From Propionivibrio dicarboxylicus (lineage in GTDB: Bacteria; Pseudomonadota; Gammaproteobacteria; Burkholderiales; Rhodocyclaceae): a stretch of DNA of 64,000 nt. This document shows, one piece after another, positions 50,842-58,112 of this stretch. The stretch spans positions 1 to 64,000 of the forward strand of contig CAMDMZ010000022.1 in assembly GCA_945902805.1 (NCBI GenBank), written 5' to 3'. The translations under genes were made by a program, and so were the position numbers. Within the stretch, counting starts at the first letter, position 1. The number at the start of each line of letters is the position of its first letter. The notes under the pieces were generated by a model, which did not search any database, had not been told where the DNA came from, and worked only from the letters and a program-made list of their open reading frames with translations.

Positions 50842-51660
50842 TCAAAGATCCAGCACGCTGAAAGCTATCGAGAATAGGGCATCGACCACGATGACGAGGA
50901 AGCTGGCCTGCACCACGCTGCGTGTGGTCTGGCGCCCGACGCTGTCGGCCCCGCCCCGCGTGCGCATGCCCTGGAAGCAGCCGATCACGGCAATGATGGC
51001 GGCGAACACCGGCGCCTTACCGATGCCGATCAGATAACTGGTGACGCTGACCACCTTGCTGAAGCGGTCGAGAAACTCGGCGAAGCCGACGCCCAGTTTG
51101 GCTTGCGCCATGATCATGCCACCGAACACGCCACAGATATCGGCGAAAGCGGTCAACAGGGGCAGGGCGATCAGCAGGCCAATGATCTTCGGCAGCACCA
51201 GCATTTCCAGTGGCTGGATGCCAAGCGTGCGCATCGCATCGATCTCTTCGGTCACGGCCATAGTCCCGATCTGTGCCGCATAGGCCGAACCCGAACGCCC
51301 GGCGATGATGATGGCGGTGATCAGTGGCGCAAACTCGCGCAGCATGGAAATGCCAACCAGGTCGGCGACAAAGATATTGGCCCCGTATTGCCGCAACTGG
51401 TCGGCGCCCTGGAAGGCGACCACGATACCGAGCAGGAAGGACAGCAGCCCGACGATGGGTAGCGCATCGAAGCCGGCGCTACGGATGTTGAACAGGATCG
51501 GGCGCCAGCGCAGGCGGCGCGGATGCGCCACACTGCCAGCAAGGGCTGCCGCGCATTCGCCAATAAAGCCGAACAGCGCCATGGTTTGCTCGTAGATGGC
51601 GACGGCAAGTTGACCCAGATTGGCGAGTGTCGATGCGGCTTGCATGGTGCTGCCGAGCAT
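50842..51660 (-). CDS. MlaE-family ABC transporter permease
   Basis: A 272-residue permease of the MlaE family. The N-terminal interfacial region is followed by the conserved FNIRSAGFDALPIVGLLSFLLGIVVAFQGADQLRQYGANIF, the loop LRE-F-PLITAIIIAGRSGSAYAAQIGTM, EEIDAMRTLGIQPLEMLVLPKI, and a C-terminal pair of helices. It is the first gene of the operon permease-ATPase-MCE-lipoprotein. A perfect CRP-like palindrome lies 23 nt upstream of its start, shared with the divergent Lmo0937-like gene; that position would suit repression. Confidence 0.93.
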   Translation of the reverse strand: MLGSTMQAASTLANLGQLAVAIYEQTMALFGFIGECAAALAGSVAHPRRLRWRPILFNIRSAGFDALPIVGLLSFLLGIVVAFQGADQLRQYGANIFVADLVGISMLREFAPLITAIIIAGRSGSAYAAQIGTMAVTEEIDAMRTLGIQPLEMLVLPKIIGLLIALPLLTAFADICGVFGGMIMAQAKLGVGFAEFLDRFSKVVSVTSYLIGIGKAPVFAAIIAVIGCFQGMRTRGGADSVGRQTTRSVVQASFLVIVVDALFSIAFSVLDL

Positions 51661-51682
51661 AGGTGAAACGACGTTCGCCGTT

Positions 51683-51698
51683 TGTGCGCCGGCGTACA
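51683..51698. promoter_or_regulatory. CRP-like palindrome, perfect
   Basis: TGTGCGCCGGCGTACA, followed by GA, has no mismatch. It lies between the divergent MlaE-like gene (23 nt) and the Lmo0937-like gene (74 nt). Confidence 0.7.
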
Positions 51699-51771
51699 GA
51701 TGTACCGCGATCGGGGGGCAACAATTGGGACTTCGTCGAAATGGGCGATTACCGAAAAAAGGATACTCATC

Positions 51772-51921
51772 ATGCTCTATACGATCGCAGTGGTTCTGCT
51801 CATCCTCTGGCTACTTGGCCTGGTCACGTCCTACACCGTCGGTGGTTTCATCCACATTCTTCTGGTGATTGCCATCGTGATGATCCTGTTGCGGGTCATC
51901 GGCGGACGCAGCGCTCTTTGA
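51772..51921 (+). CDS. Lmo0937-family small membrane protein
   Basis: A 49-residue protein with two hydrophobic helices joined by TSYTVGGFIH: MLYTIAVVLLILWLLGLV, then ILLVIAIVMILLRVIGG. The MLYTIAV...GG.IHILLVIA pattern is that of the Lmo0937 family of small membrane proteins, often next to stress genes. AAAGGAT lies before the ATG. It ends 20 nt before the GGDEF-EAL gene and may share a transcript with it. Function unknown. Confidence 0.88.
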   Translation: MLYTIAVVLLILWLLGLVTSYTVGGFIHILLVIAIVMILLRVIGGRSAL

Positions 51922-51941
51922 CGGCGGCCAAAGATTCCGCC

Positions 51942-54479
51942 ATGGCTGCGCCAACGCTATCTGCCAACGGCTTGGCCGTGCCCACTGTTCCGACCACCGT
52001 ATTGCTGGTCGAAGATGACCCGCTGGCGGCGCAAATCATTGTCGATGCGCTGGCCGGAGCCACGGACCGGCGCGTGTTTCTCGTCGAATGGGTGACGCGT
52101 TGTGCGGCGGCTTTGGCGCGTCTTGGCACGGGCAGTGTCGATGTCGTCCTGCTGGTCCTGACACTCCCGGACGGGCAGGGTATCGAGGTATTCGATCAGA
52201 TATTCGCGGCGGCACCGCAAGCCCTGATCCTGGTCCTGAGTAGCGCCAGCGATGAAGAGACCGCGCGCCAGGCGGTGCAGCGTGGCGCGCACGACTACCT
52301 GGTCAAGGGTCATGTCGATGCCCACTGGTTACCGCGTGCCTTGCACTACCTGATCGAGCGCAAGGCTATCCGCGATGCCCTGAAAGTCAGCGAAGCGCGC
52401 TTTCGCGCCATGAGCAATGCCTCGCCGCTGGGTATTTTTGTCTCCGATGCCAAGGGCGCCTGCGTCTATACCAATGCCGCCTATCAAAAGATATCCGGAT
52501 TGAGTTTTGAGCAAACCCTGGGCACCAACTGGAGTGTGGCGATCCACCCGGCGGACCGGCAACGTGTGCTGACCGAATGGCGCGCCGCCATCCAGGGCGA
52601 GGAGCCATTTCAGACCGAGTTTCGCTTTCTTCAGGAAGACGGCAGCATCGTCTGGACCCGCCTCAACAGCGCGGCCATGGACGACGGGCTGGAAGCTCAC
52701 GGACGGGTCAAGACGGTCGAGGACATCACCGAGCGCAAAGCCACCGAGATGGCCTTACACTCGACCGAAGACGCCTTGTTTGATGAACGTGAGCGGGCCC
52801 AGGTCACGCTCAATTCGATCGGTGATGCCGTGCTCAGCACCGACCCCGACGGCAATGTCACCTATCTGAACTCGGTAGCCGAGGCAATGACCGGTTGGTC
52901 ATGGAAAGAAGCCGTGGGCCAGCCGCTGGGCGAGGTGTTCCATATCATTGATGGCGTAACGCGCGAGATCGCGGCCGATCCGGTGCGGCGCGCCATCAAG
53001 GAAGACCGCACCGTGGGGCTGGCGGCCGATAGCGTGCTCATCCGCCGTGATGGCTTCGAGTCCGCGATCGAGGATTCCGTCGCCCCGATCCATAACCGCG
53101 ACGGACGTGATGCCGGTGCCGTGATTGTCTTTCACGATGTCAGCAAGTCACGGGCCATGGCATTGAAAATGGCCCATCTGGCGCAGCATGATTTTCTGAC
53201 CGACCTGCCAAATCGCGTGCTGCTGACCGAGCGCCTGGCCCAAGCGATAGGTCTGGCCAAGCGACACCGCAAGCAGGTCGCACTGCTCTTTCTGGATCTG
53301 GATCATTTCAAACACATCAACGATTCGCTCGGCCATACCATCGGCGATCTGCTGCTGCAGTCGGTGGCGGATCGTCTGACCACCTGCGTCCGCGCGTCGG
53401 ACACGGTATGCCGTCAGGGTGGCGACGAATTCGTCATTTTGCTGAGCGAGATCGAACAGCCACAGGACACCGCCCAGATTACCGAAAAGTTGCTCGCGGC
53501 ATTCGCCTTGCCGCACCTCATCAGCGGGCAAGAGCTGCACATCTCGTTAAGCATCGGCATCAGCGTCTATCCGGATGACGGCAACGATGTCGACACCGTG
53601 ATGCAAAACGCCGACACCGCGATGTATCACGCCAAAGCCAGCGGCCGCAATAACTACCAGTTTTTCACAGCCGAAATGAATGCCCGCGCGGTCCGTCGGC
53701 AAGTGGTCGAAAGTGGTCTGCGCCGTGCTCTCAAGCTCGGCGAATTCCTGTTGCATTTCCAGCCTCAGGTCGATATTGCGTCAGGCGAGATGACGGGAGC
53801 CGAAGCCTTGATCCGCTGGCAAGACCCGGCACTCGGCCTTACCTATCCGGGACAGTTTGTCGCCATCGCTGAAGAATGCGGCTTGATCGTCCCGATCGGC
53901 CAATGGGTGCTGCGCGAAGCCTGTCGGCAAACGCAAGCATGGCTGGCGGCAGGACTTGTGGCCGTGCCGGTGGCGATCAATATTTCCGCCGCCGAGTTCA
54001 GGAAGAGTGGGTTTTTGGAAGGCGTTCGACAGGTACTGCACGATACCGGTTTGCCGCCACGCTACCTTGAGCTGGAACTGACCGAAAGCATCCTGATGCA
54101 CGATGCCGAGTCGTCGGCAAAAGTGCTGAACGCGCTCAAGGACATGGGCGTGCGACTCGCCATCGATGATTTCGGCACTGGCTATTCCAGCTTGACCTAC
54201 CTTAAACGCTTCCCTATTGACACCCTGAAGATCGACCAGTCGTTCGTGCGCGATCTCACCACCGACAGCGATGACGCAATCATCGTCAGTGCGGTGATTG
54301 GCATCGGCCGCAACCTCAAGCAACGAGTGATTGCCGAAGGCGTGGAAACCTCCGAGCAACTGGAGTTTCTACAGGCCCAGCAATGCGATGGCGGCCAGGG
54401 CTTCCTGTTCCGGCGCCCGCTGTCGGCCGAGGAGTTTGCAAACTTGCTGGAGCACCCAGCGAAGTCTCGAACACACTGA
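51942..54479 (+). CDS. Pseudo-receiver/PAS/GGDEF/EAL c-di-GMP protein
   Basis: An 845-residue cytoplasmic protein. Domains in order: receiver-like (about 18-135; [12 protein letters not shown]), PAS (about 145-270), PAS (about 285-405), GGDEF (about 415-580; DFLTDLPNRVLLTERL, intact GGDEF at 493-497) and EAL (about 595-840; GAEALIRW with Glu621, DDFGTGYSSLTYL, EGVETSEQ). Both catalytic motifs look intact, so it could make or break c-di-GMP. In the receiver the usual phosphoacceptor Asp is Val72 (VVLLVLTLPDG), so it is probably not phosphorylated. The start at 51942 excludes a long upstream frame that overlaps the Lmo0937-like gene. Confidence 0.9.
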   Translation: MAAPTLSANGLAVPTVPTTVLLVEDDPLAAQIIVDALAGATDRRVFLVEWVTRCAAALARLGTGSVDVVLLVLTLPDGQGIEVFDQIFAAAPQALILVLSSASDEETARQAVQRGAHDYLVKGHVDAHWLPRALHYLIERKAIRDALKVSEARFRAMSNASPLGIFVSDAKGACVYTNAAYQKISGLSFEQTLGTNWSVAIHPADRQRVLTEWRAAIQGEEPFQTEFRFLQEDGSIVWTRLNSAAMDDGLEAHGRVKTVEDITERKATEMALHSTEDALFDERERAQVTLNSIGDAVLSTDPDGNVTYLNSVAEAMTGWSWKEAVGQPLGEVFHIIDGVTREIAADPVRRAIKEDRTVGLAADSVLIRRDGFESAIEDSVAPIHNRDGRDAGAVIVFHDVSKSRAMALKMAHLAQHDFLTDLPNRVLLTERLAQAIGLAKRHRKQVALLFLDLDHFKHINDSLGHTIGDLLLQSVADRLTTCVRASDTVCRQGGDEFVILLSEIEQPQDTAQITEKLLAAFALPHLISGQELHISLSIGISVYPDDGNDVDTVMQNADTAMYHAKASGRNNYQFFTAEMNARAVRRQVVESGLRRALKLGEFLLHFQPQVDIASGEMTGAEALIRWQDPALGLTYPGQFVAIAEECGLIVPIGQWVLREACRQTQAWLAAGLVAVPVAINISAAEFRKSGFLEGVRQVLHDTGLPPRYLELELTESILMHDAESSAKVLNALKDMGVRLAIDDFGTGYSSLTYLKRFPIDTLKIDQSFVRDLTTDSDDAIIVSAVIGIGRNLKQRVIAEGVETSEQLEFLQAQQCDGGQGFLFRRPLSAEEFANLLEHPAKSRTH

Positions 54480-54521
54480 CGGCTATCAACAAGTGGCCCT
54501 ACTGTTACTGTGTATGGATAG

Positions 54522-54559
54522 AGTGCCGATGGGCAATTGGTAAGTCCCCCATCGGCACT
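54522..54559. terminator. Perfect 12-bp inverted repeat between convergent genes
   Basis: AGTGCCGATGGG and CCCATCGGCACT pair across a 14-nt loop, between the GGDEF-EAL stop and the convergent PRC-barrel stop. There is no T-run. Confidence 0.5.
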
Positions 54560-54620
54560 GATCGCCTGATGCGGCCACACGCGGTGGCGCATCAGTTTCA
54601 AGCAAGCTTATCGAGTTGCT

Positions 54621-55004
54621 TCAGTACGTCGTGCCGTAATAGGCGTGGACGCTCTTTTCCCACGTGGCATCGGCCATGTTGGGCCAATGGTCGGTATCGA
54701 ACCCCGGGGCATTCTTCAGGCGCTCTTCGTCGGTATCCATGACAAAGCGCTTGTTCTCGGTATCAACCGTCAGGGCGCTCCATGGCACAGCAAAGAGCTT
54801 TTCGCCTAAGCTGAGAAAACCGCCGAAGGACAGCACGACGTAGCAAACTCTGCCGTTGTCGATATCCAGCATGAGTTCCTTGATGCTGCCTAACTTATCG
54901 CCTTTCGGGTTGTACACATCGTCGCTGCTGAGTGTGCTGGCGCTGAGGACTCGTGAGCCAAGGTGGGCGGCATTGATTACAGCGGTGTTGATCATGTCAT
55001 TCAT
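54621..55004 (-). CDS. PRC-barrel domain protein
   Basis: A 127-residue soluble protein with a PRC-barrel domain (about 15-90): SRVLSASTLSSDDVYNPKGDKLGSIKELMLDIDNGRVCYVVLSFGG, then EKLFAVPWSALTVD. The C-terminal part (FDTDHWPNMADATWEKSVHAYYG) is typical of stress-associated PRC-barrel proteins. AGGAG precedes the ATG. It lies 83 nt downstream of a CsbD gene on the same strand, with a small hairpin between, and probably shares its promoter. Confidence 0.9.
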   Translation of the reverse strand: MNDMINTAVINAAHLGSRVLSASTLSSDDVYNPKGDKLGSIKELMLDIDNGRVCYVVLSFGGFLSLGEKLFAVPWSALTVDTENKRFVMDTDEERLKNAPGFDTDHWPNMADATWEKSVHAYYGTTY

Positions 55005-55053
55005 TTGATGCTCCTGAAATATATTGAGAAATTACTAAATGAGGAAAGAGTGT

Positions 55054-55071
55054 TGGCCGCAAGTGCGGCCA
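55054..55071 (-). terminator. Small hairpin between CsbD and PRC-barrel genes
   Basis: TGGCCGC and GCGGCCA form a perfect 7-bp stem with loop AAGT. There is no T-run on the minus strand, so it may only attenuate or protect the transcript. Confidence 0.4.
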
Positions 55072-55087
55072 GCGCTTTCAATTCTCA

Positions 55088-55270
55088 TTAGCCCTTGCGA
55101 GCGTCCTTGATGTCTTCTTTCAGGTCGCCTACTGCTGCCTGGACTTTGCCACCGGACTTTTGAATCTTTCCTTTCAACTCCAGATCGTCGTTGCCGACGA
55201 GGCTGCCAGCGACTTCCTTGACTTTGCCTTTGGCTTCTTCGATATGACCCTTGACTTGATCTTTGTTCAT
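55088..55270 (-). CDS. CsbD family protein
   Basis: A 60-residue CsbD-type stress protein: MNKDQVKGHIEEAKGKVKEV, AGSLVGNDDLELKGKIQKSG, and the C-terminal GDLKEDIKDARKG. AGGAG sits before the ATG at 55270; the frame extends to 55402 but that part lacks a ribosome site. It closely matches the copy at 48156. It heads a probable two-gene unit with the PRC-barrel gene and has a CRP-like palindrome 98 nt upstream. Confidence 0.92.
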   Translation of the reverse strand: MNKDQVKGHIEEAKGKVKEVAGSLVGNDDLELKGKIQKSGGKVQAAVGDLKEDIKDARKG

Positions 55271-55367
55271 GCTGAACTCCTGATAATGAAATGAATCGGG
55301 GGGCGGGTGCCTGTGTTGCGATCTGGTACCCGTGATCGAGAGCTTAGGCAATGCAACGCCGGCAATC

Positions 55368-55383
55368 GGTACGCTGGCGCGCA
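55368..55383. promoter_or_regulatory. CRP-like palindrome, 2 mismatches
   Basis: GGTACGCTGGCGCGCA lies 98 nt upstream of the CsbD gene. Confidence 0.5.
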
Positions 55384-55480
55384 TAACGAAGGGGACAGTC
55401 AATGTTCGCGAATGGAAAACGGGGGGTGAATTTCAACCCTGGATTGCACAGCGGCGGAAGTTGTTTCACCCACCTCGCTA

Positions 55481-55496
55481 TGTGCGGCACCGTACC
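55481..55496. promoter_or_regulatory. CRP-like palindrome, 3 mismatches
   Basis: TGTGCGGCACCGTACC lies 106 nt upstream of the BON lipoprotein start. It resembles the box at 11971, in front of the other BON lipoprotein. Confidence 0.35.
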
Positions 55497-55512
55497 GTCA
55501 GCACCGACTTTT
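55489..55512 (+). repeat. Dispersed 25-bp repeat, copy 5
   Basis: Contains the exact core CCGTCAGCACCGACTTTT. Intergenic, upstream of the BON lipoprotein. Confidence 0.75.
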
Positions 55513-55601
55513 CGGGCTACTCTGAATCCAGGGTTTCGACACAGATTTTGTTCCAAACCTGTTCAGGCCGTTCTGATTTACCTATCTAAGGAGATTCAAT
55601 C

Positions 55602-55916
55602 ATGACACAACTCAAAAAGTATCTATCCGCACTTTTCCTGGCTGTGACGCTGGCCTCGGCCGTCGGTTGCGCCTCGTCGGCCAAGCATGAAGGTACCGGT
55701 CAGTACATCGACGATAGCGTTATTACCACCAAGGTGAAGGCGGCGATATTCGACGACGCAACCACAAAAGCCACCGAAATCAATGTCGAGACCTTCAAGG
55801 GCATCGTTCAACTAAGTGGCTTCGTCAGTTCCAAAGCGGCGGAAAACCGGGCGGTCGAGCTGGCACGCGGTGTTGCAGGTGTGCAGTCGGTCAAGAACGA
55901 CATGCGTTTGAAGTAG
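55602..55916 (+). CDS. BON-domain lipoprotein
   Basis: A 104-residue lipoprotein. The signal ends in LASAVGC (Cys23). It is followed by one BON domain (about 35-103): YIDDSVITTKVKAAIFDD, TEINVETFKGIVQLSGFVSS, and ENRAVELARGVAGVQSVKND. AAGGAG precedes the ATG. It is shorter than the paralogue at 11343, lacking the helical linker. A 41-residue basic protein follows 10 nt downstream. Confidence 0.9.
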   Translation: MTQLKKYLSALFLAVTLASAVGCASSAKHEGTGQYIDDSVITTKVKAAIFDDATTKATEINVETFKGIVQLSGFVSSKAAENRAVELARGVAGVQSVKNDMRLK

Positions 55917-55926
55917 GAACCACGTC

Positions 55927-56052
55927 ATGAGCAAGGGAAAGCCCAACAGCAAGCTGGCCAAGAAGCAACCCGTGTTAACGCCCAAGGAAAAGCGGACCGC
56001 GAAGCAGGTCAAGAAACACGCGGCTGATAGCGTGCCGTTGATCGTACGCTGA
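55927..56052 (+). CDS. Very small basic protein, unknown
   Basis: A 41-residue lysine-rich protein (KGKPNSKLAKKQPVL, TPKEKRTAKQVKKHAAD, ending VPLIVR). TAGGAA precedes the ATG, and the gene begins 10 nt after the BON lipoprotein stop and ends just before a strong terminator, which supports it as real. No domain is recognised. Its charge suggests nucleic-acid or ribosome binding, but that is a guess. Confidence 0.6.
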   Translation: MSKGKPNSKLAKKQPVLTPKEKRTAKQVKKHAADSVPLIVR

Positions 56053-56075
56053 CCCCCTTTCGGCGACATAAAGTG

Positions 56076-56110
56076 AAGACGCCAGCTGAAAAGCTGGCGT
56101 CTTTGTTTTA
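56076..56110 (+). terminator. Intrinsic terminator after the BON operon
   Basis: AAGACGCCAGCT, loop GAAA, AGCTGGCGTCTT, then TGTTTT: a perfect 12-bp stem with a tetraloop. It also faces the end of the convergent signalling operon. Confidence 0.88.
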
Positions 56111-56124
56111 TCGATCAACAGGAT

Positions 56125-56334
56125 CTACTCTGTACGTCGCCGGTAGCGCATGGTCGTGTTGTAAGCCTTCAGGCCGTTGGCCTTGATGAAGATGGCTTTT
56201 GCGGCCGCGCCATAGGGCATCAAATGCTCGGGGGCATCAATCACTTCCCGGGCGCCTCTCTCGGCGGCGTCGCGGCCAGTGCTTTCCTGTGATTGATATG
56301 GGTGATCGTCCGCTGCTGGGGTCACGTCACTCAT
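56125..56334 (-). CDS. Small protein at the end of the signalling operon, unknown
   Basis: A 69-residue protein without signal or membrane segments. The N-terminal half is acidic and polar ([20 protein letters not shown]); the second half has [39 protein letters not shown] recognise no family. The ATG at 56334 overlaps the kinase stop by 4 nt (ATGA), the same junction type as the other genes of this operon, which is the main support for it. It is the last gene of the operon, before the terminator shared with the BON genes. Confidence 0.6.
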   Translation of the reverse strand: MSDVTPAADDHPYQSQESTGRDAAERGAREVIDAPEHLMPYGAAAKAIFIKANGLKAYNTTMRYRRRTE

Positions 56335-58112
56335 ATCGGTGCCGGTAACCAGCGGACCAGGCTTTCGTAGAGCATTTGCGGATCGACTGGTTTGGCGATG
56401 TGCTGGGTCATGCCAGCGGCAAGACAGACCTCGCGGTCCTCGTTGAAAGCATTCGCGGTCATGGCGATGATGGGCGTGGTGGCGTAGATGGGCAGTTGCC
56501 GGATGGCGAGTGTGGCATCGATGCCATCCATTTTCGGCATCTGCATATCCATCAAGATCACGGCGTAGGTCGTCTTGCACGCCAGAGCGACTGCCTCTTC
56601 CCCGTCTTCGGCCACATCCACCGCTAGGCCGGCGTCTTCCAGCAGCATGCGGGCGACCTCGCGGCTTACGGGGTCATCTTCAACCAACAACACACGGGTG
56701 CCGTGGTGGCGTTGCTGCAATTGCAGCAGTGCGTCGTCGCCTGTGGCGTGCGTCGTTTCGATCGAATCCGGGCTGCCACGCCGAAGGCGAGCGGTCAGCC
56801 AGAAGCTACTGCCTTCACCCGCCGTACTGTCAGCACCGACTTTTCCGGACATCAGTTCAGCCAGATGCCGATTGATGGCCAGACCCAGCCCGGTGCCGCC
56901 ATATTTGCGCGTGGTTGAACTGTCGGCCTGTTCAAAACTGGTGAACAGGCGCGCGTGTTGTTCCGGTGTGAGACCAATGCCGGTGTCGGTGACCTCAAAG
57001 CGCAGCAGCAGGTTGTCGTCGCCGTCTTCAAGCACGGTGCCGCGTAGTTCGATCGAGCCGGTCTCGGTGAACTTGCAGGCATTCGATACGTAATTGAGCA
57101 GCGCTTGCGTCAGGCGGGTCGCATCGCCATGCAGTACCGTCGGCAAGGTGCTGATATCGGTCGTGAAAGTCAGACCCCGGGCCGCGATACGTTCGCCCAT
57201 CTGTTGCCGGACATTGTCGATGATCGTCGCTGGCGCGAAGTCGATTTGTTCCAGGTGCAGGTGGCCGGACTCGATTTTTGACAGATCGAGAATGTCGTTG
57301 AGCACCGACAACAAATGCTGTGCCGATCTCGCGACCTTCGCCAGGCGGCCGCGTTGCGAGTCGGTCGGATTGTCACGCGCCAGCAGGTGCGTCATACCGA
57401 TGATGCCATTGAGCGGTGTGCGGATTTCGTGGCTCATGTTGGCGAGAAAAGTGCTCTTAGCCAGATTGGCGACCTGCGCCTGATTGGTGGCCAGCTTGAG
57501 TTCGCTGGTGCGCAGGGCGACCAGATCCTCGAGGTGTTCGCGATAGTGACTGAGTTCTTCGGCCAGCTTTTTCGAGGCGGTGATATCGATCACCACAGCG
57601 CGCTCGGTTTCCCCGGATTCGTCGGCCTGAACCTCGATATGGGCGAAGGACTGATTGGTCTCGAGTTGCTCCGGCATAAGGGCCATTTCGCAGGTTTCAC
57701 GCGCATGGCTATCGAAGGCATTCTGCAGCAGCGTGGCAAATTGCGTGCGTGATCCGGGTTGGACAAAATCGACGAAGCGGCGGCCGATCAGTAGCTTCCG
57801 ATCCGTACTGAGCAAACGCGCGCCGGCCAGGTTGATCTGACGGATGCTGCCCTGGCGGTCAAAGCTCATGTAGCCGACCGGGGCGAAATCATAGAGCTCG
57901 GTGTAGTGACGCAGGTTCTCCTGTGCCTCGGCGCGGGAAAGCAGTAGTGCCTCGTTCTGCATTTCCAGCTCGATCTGGTGCACCCGCAACTCATGCACCA
58001 GGATCTGCAGGTCACTGTAGCCTTTATGCATCCCGACCATCGCGGGCGGCAGAGCGGCTTCGGCGCGTTGCCGCAATTCGGCGGCGGCTTTTCTGGCGAT
58101 GGGATCGTTCAT
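56331..58112 (-). CDS. PAS hybrid histidine kinase with receiver domain
   Basis: A 593-residue cytoplasmic hybrid kinase. The N-terminal [20 protein letters not shown] motif precedes a PAS domain (about 70-180; [14 protein letters not shown]). A coiled coil leads to HisKA with His228 in [12 protein letters not shown], the ATPase domain ([30 protein letters not shown]), and a receiver (about 470-590) with [12 protein letters not shown] and phosphoacceptor Asp522 in [12 protein letters not shown]. The ATPase G2-box region contains a copy of the dispersed repeat (56821). Its ATG overlaps the CheB-CheR stop by 4 nt. No separate response regulator gene is adjacent. Confidence 0.92.
   Translation of the reverse strand: MNDPIARKAAAELRQRAEAALPPAMVGMHKGYSDLQILVHELRVHQIELEMQNEALLLSRAEAQENLRHYTELYDFAPVGYMSFDRQGSIRQINLAGARLLSTDRKLLIGRRFVDFVQPGSRTQFATLLQNAFDSHARETCEMALMPEQLETNQSFAHIEVQADESGETERAVVIDITASKKLAEELSHYREHLEDLVALRTSELKLATNQAQVANLAKSTFLANMSHEIRTPLNGIIGMTHLLARDNPTDSQRGRLAKVARSAQHLLSVLNDILDLSKIESGHLHLEQIDFAPATIIDNVRQQMGERIAARGLTFTTDISTLPTVLHGDATRLTQALLNYVSNACKFTETGSIELRGTVLEDGDDNLLLRFEVTDTGIGLTPEQHARLFTSFEQADSSTTRKYGGTGLGLAINRHLAELMSGKVGADSTAGEGSSFWLTARLRRGSPDSIETTHATGDDALLQLQQRHHGTRVLLVEDDPVSREVARMLLEDAGLAVDVAEDGEEAVALACKTTYAVILMDMQMPKMDGIDATLAIRQLPIYATTPIIAMTANAFNEDREVCLAAGMTQHIAKPVDPQMLYESLVRWLPAPI
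56821..56844 (+). repeat. Dispersed 25-bp repeat, copy 6 (in kinase domain)
   Basis: Reads CTGTCAGCACCGACTTTT, one base off the core. On the minus strand it encodes KVGADSTA in the G2 box of the kinase, a place where similar sequence is common in the family, so partial chance resemblance is possible. Confidence 0.5.

Larger units (their letters stand above)
55271..55601. other. Divergent promoter region, CsbD / BON lipoprotein
   Basis: No gene is supported here. It holds CRP-like boxes at 55368 and 55481, each about 100 nt from one of the divergent starts, and a copy of the dispersed repeat at 55489 that partly overlaps the second box. Confidence 0.6.

Noticed and set aside
51663-51941. N-terminal extension of the GGDEF-EAL frame
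   Set aside because: It overlaps the Lmo0937-like gene in another frame and a CRP-like palindrome, and its sequence is not protein-like. The start at 51942 is preferred.
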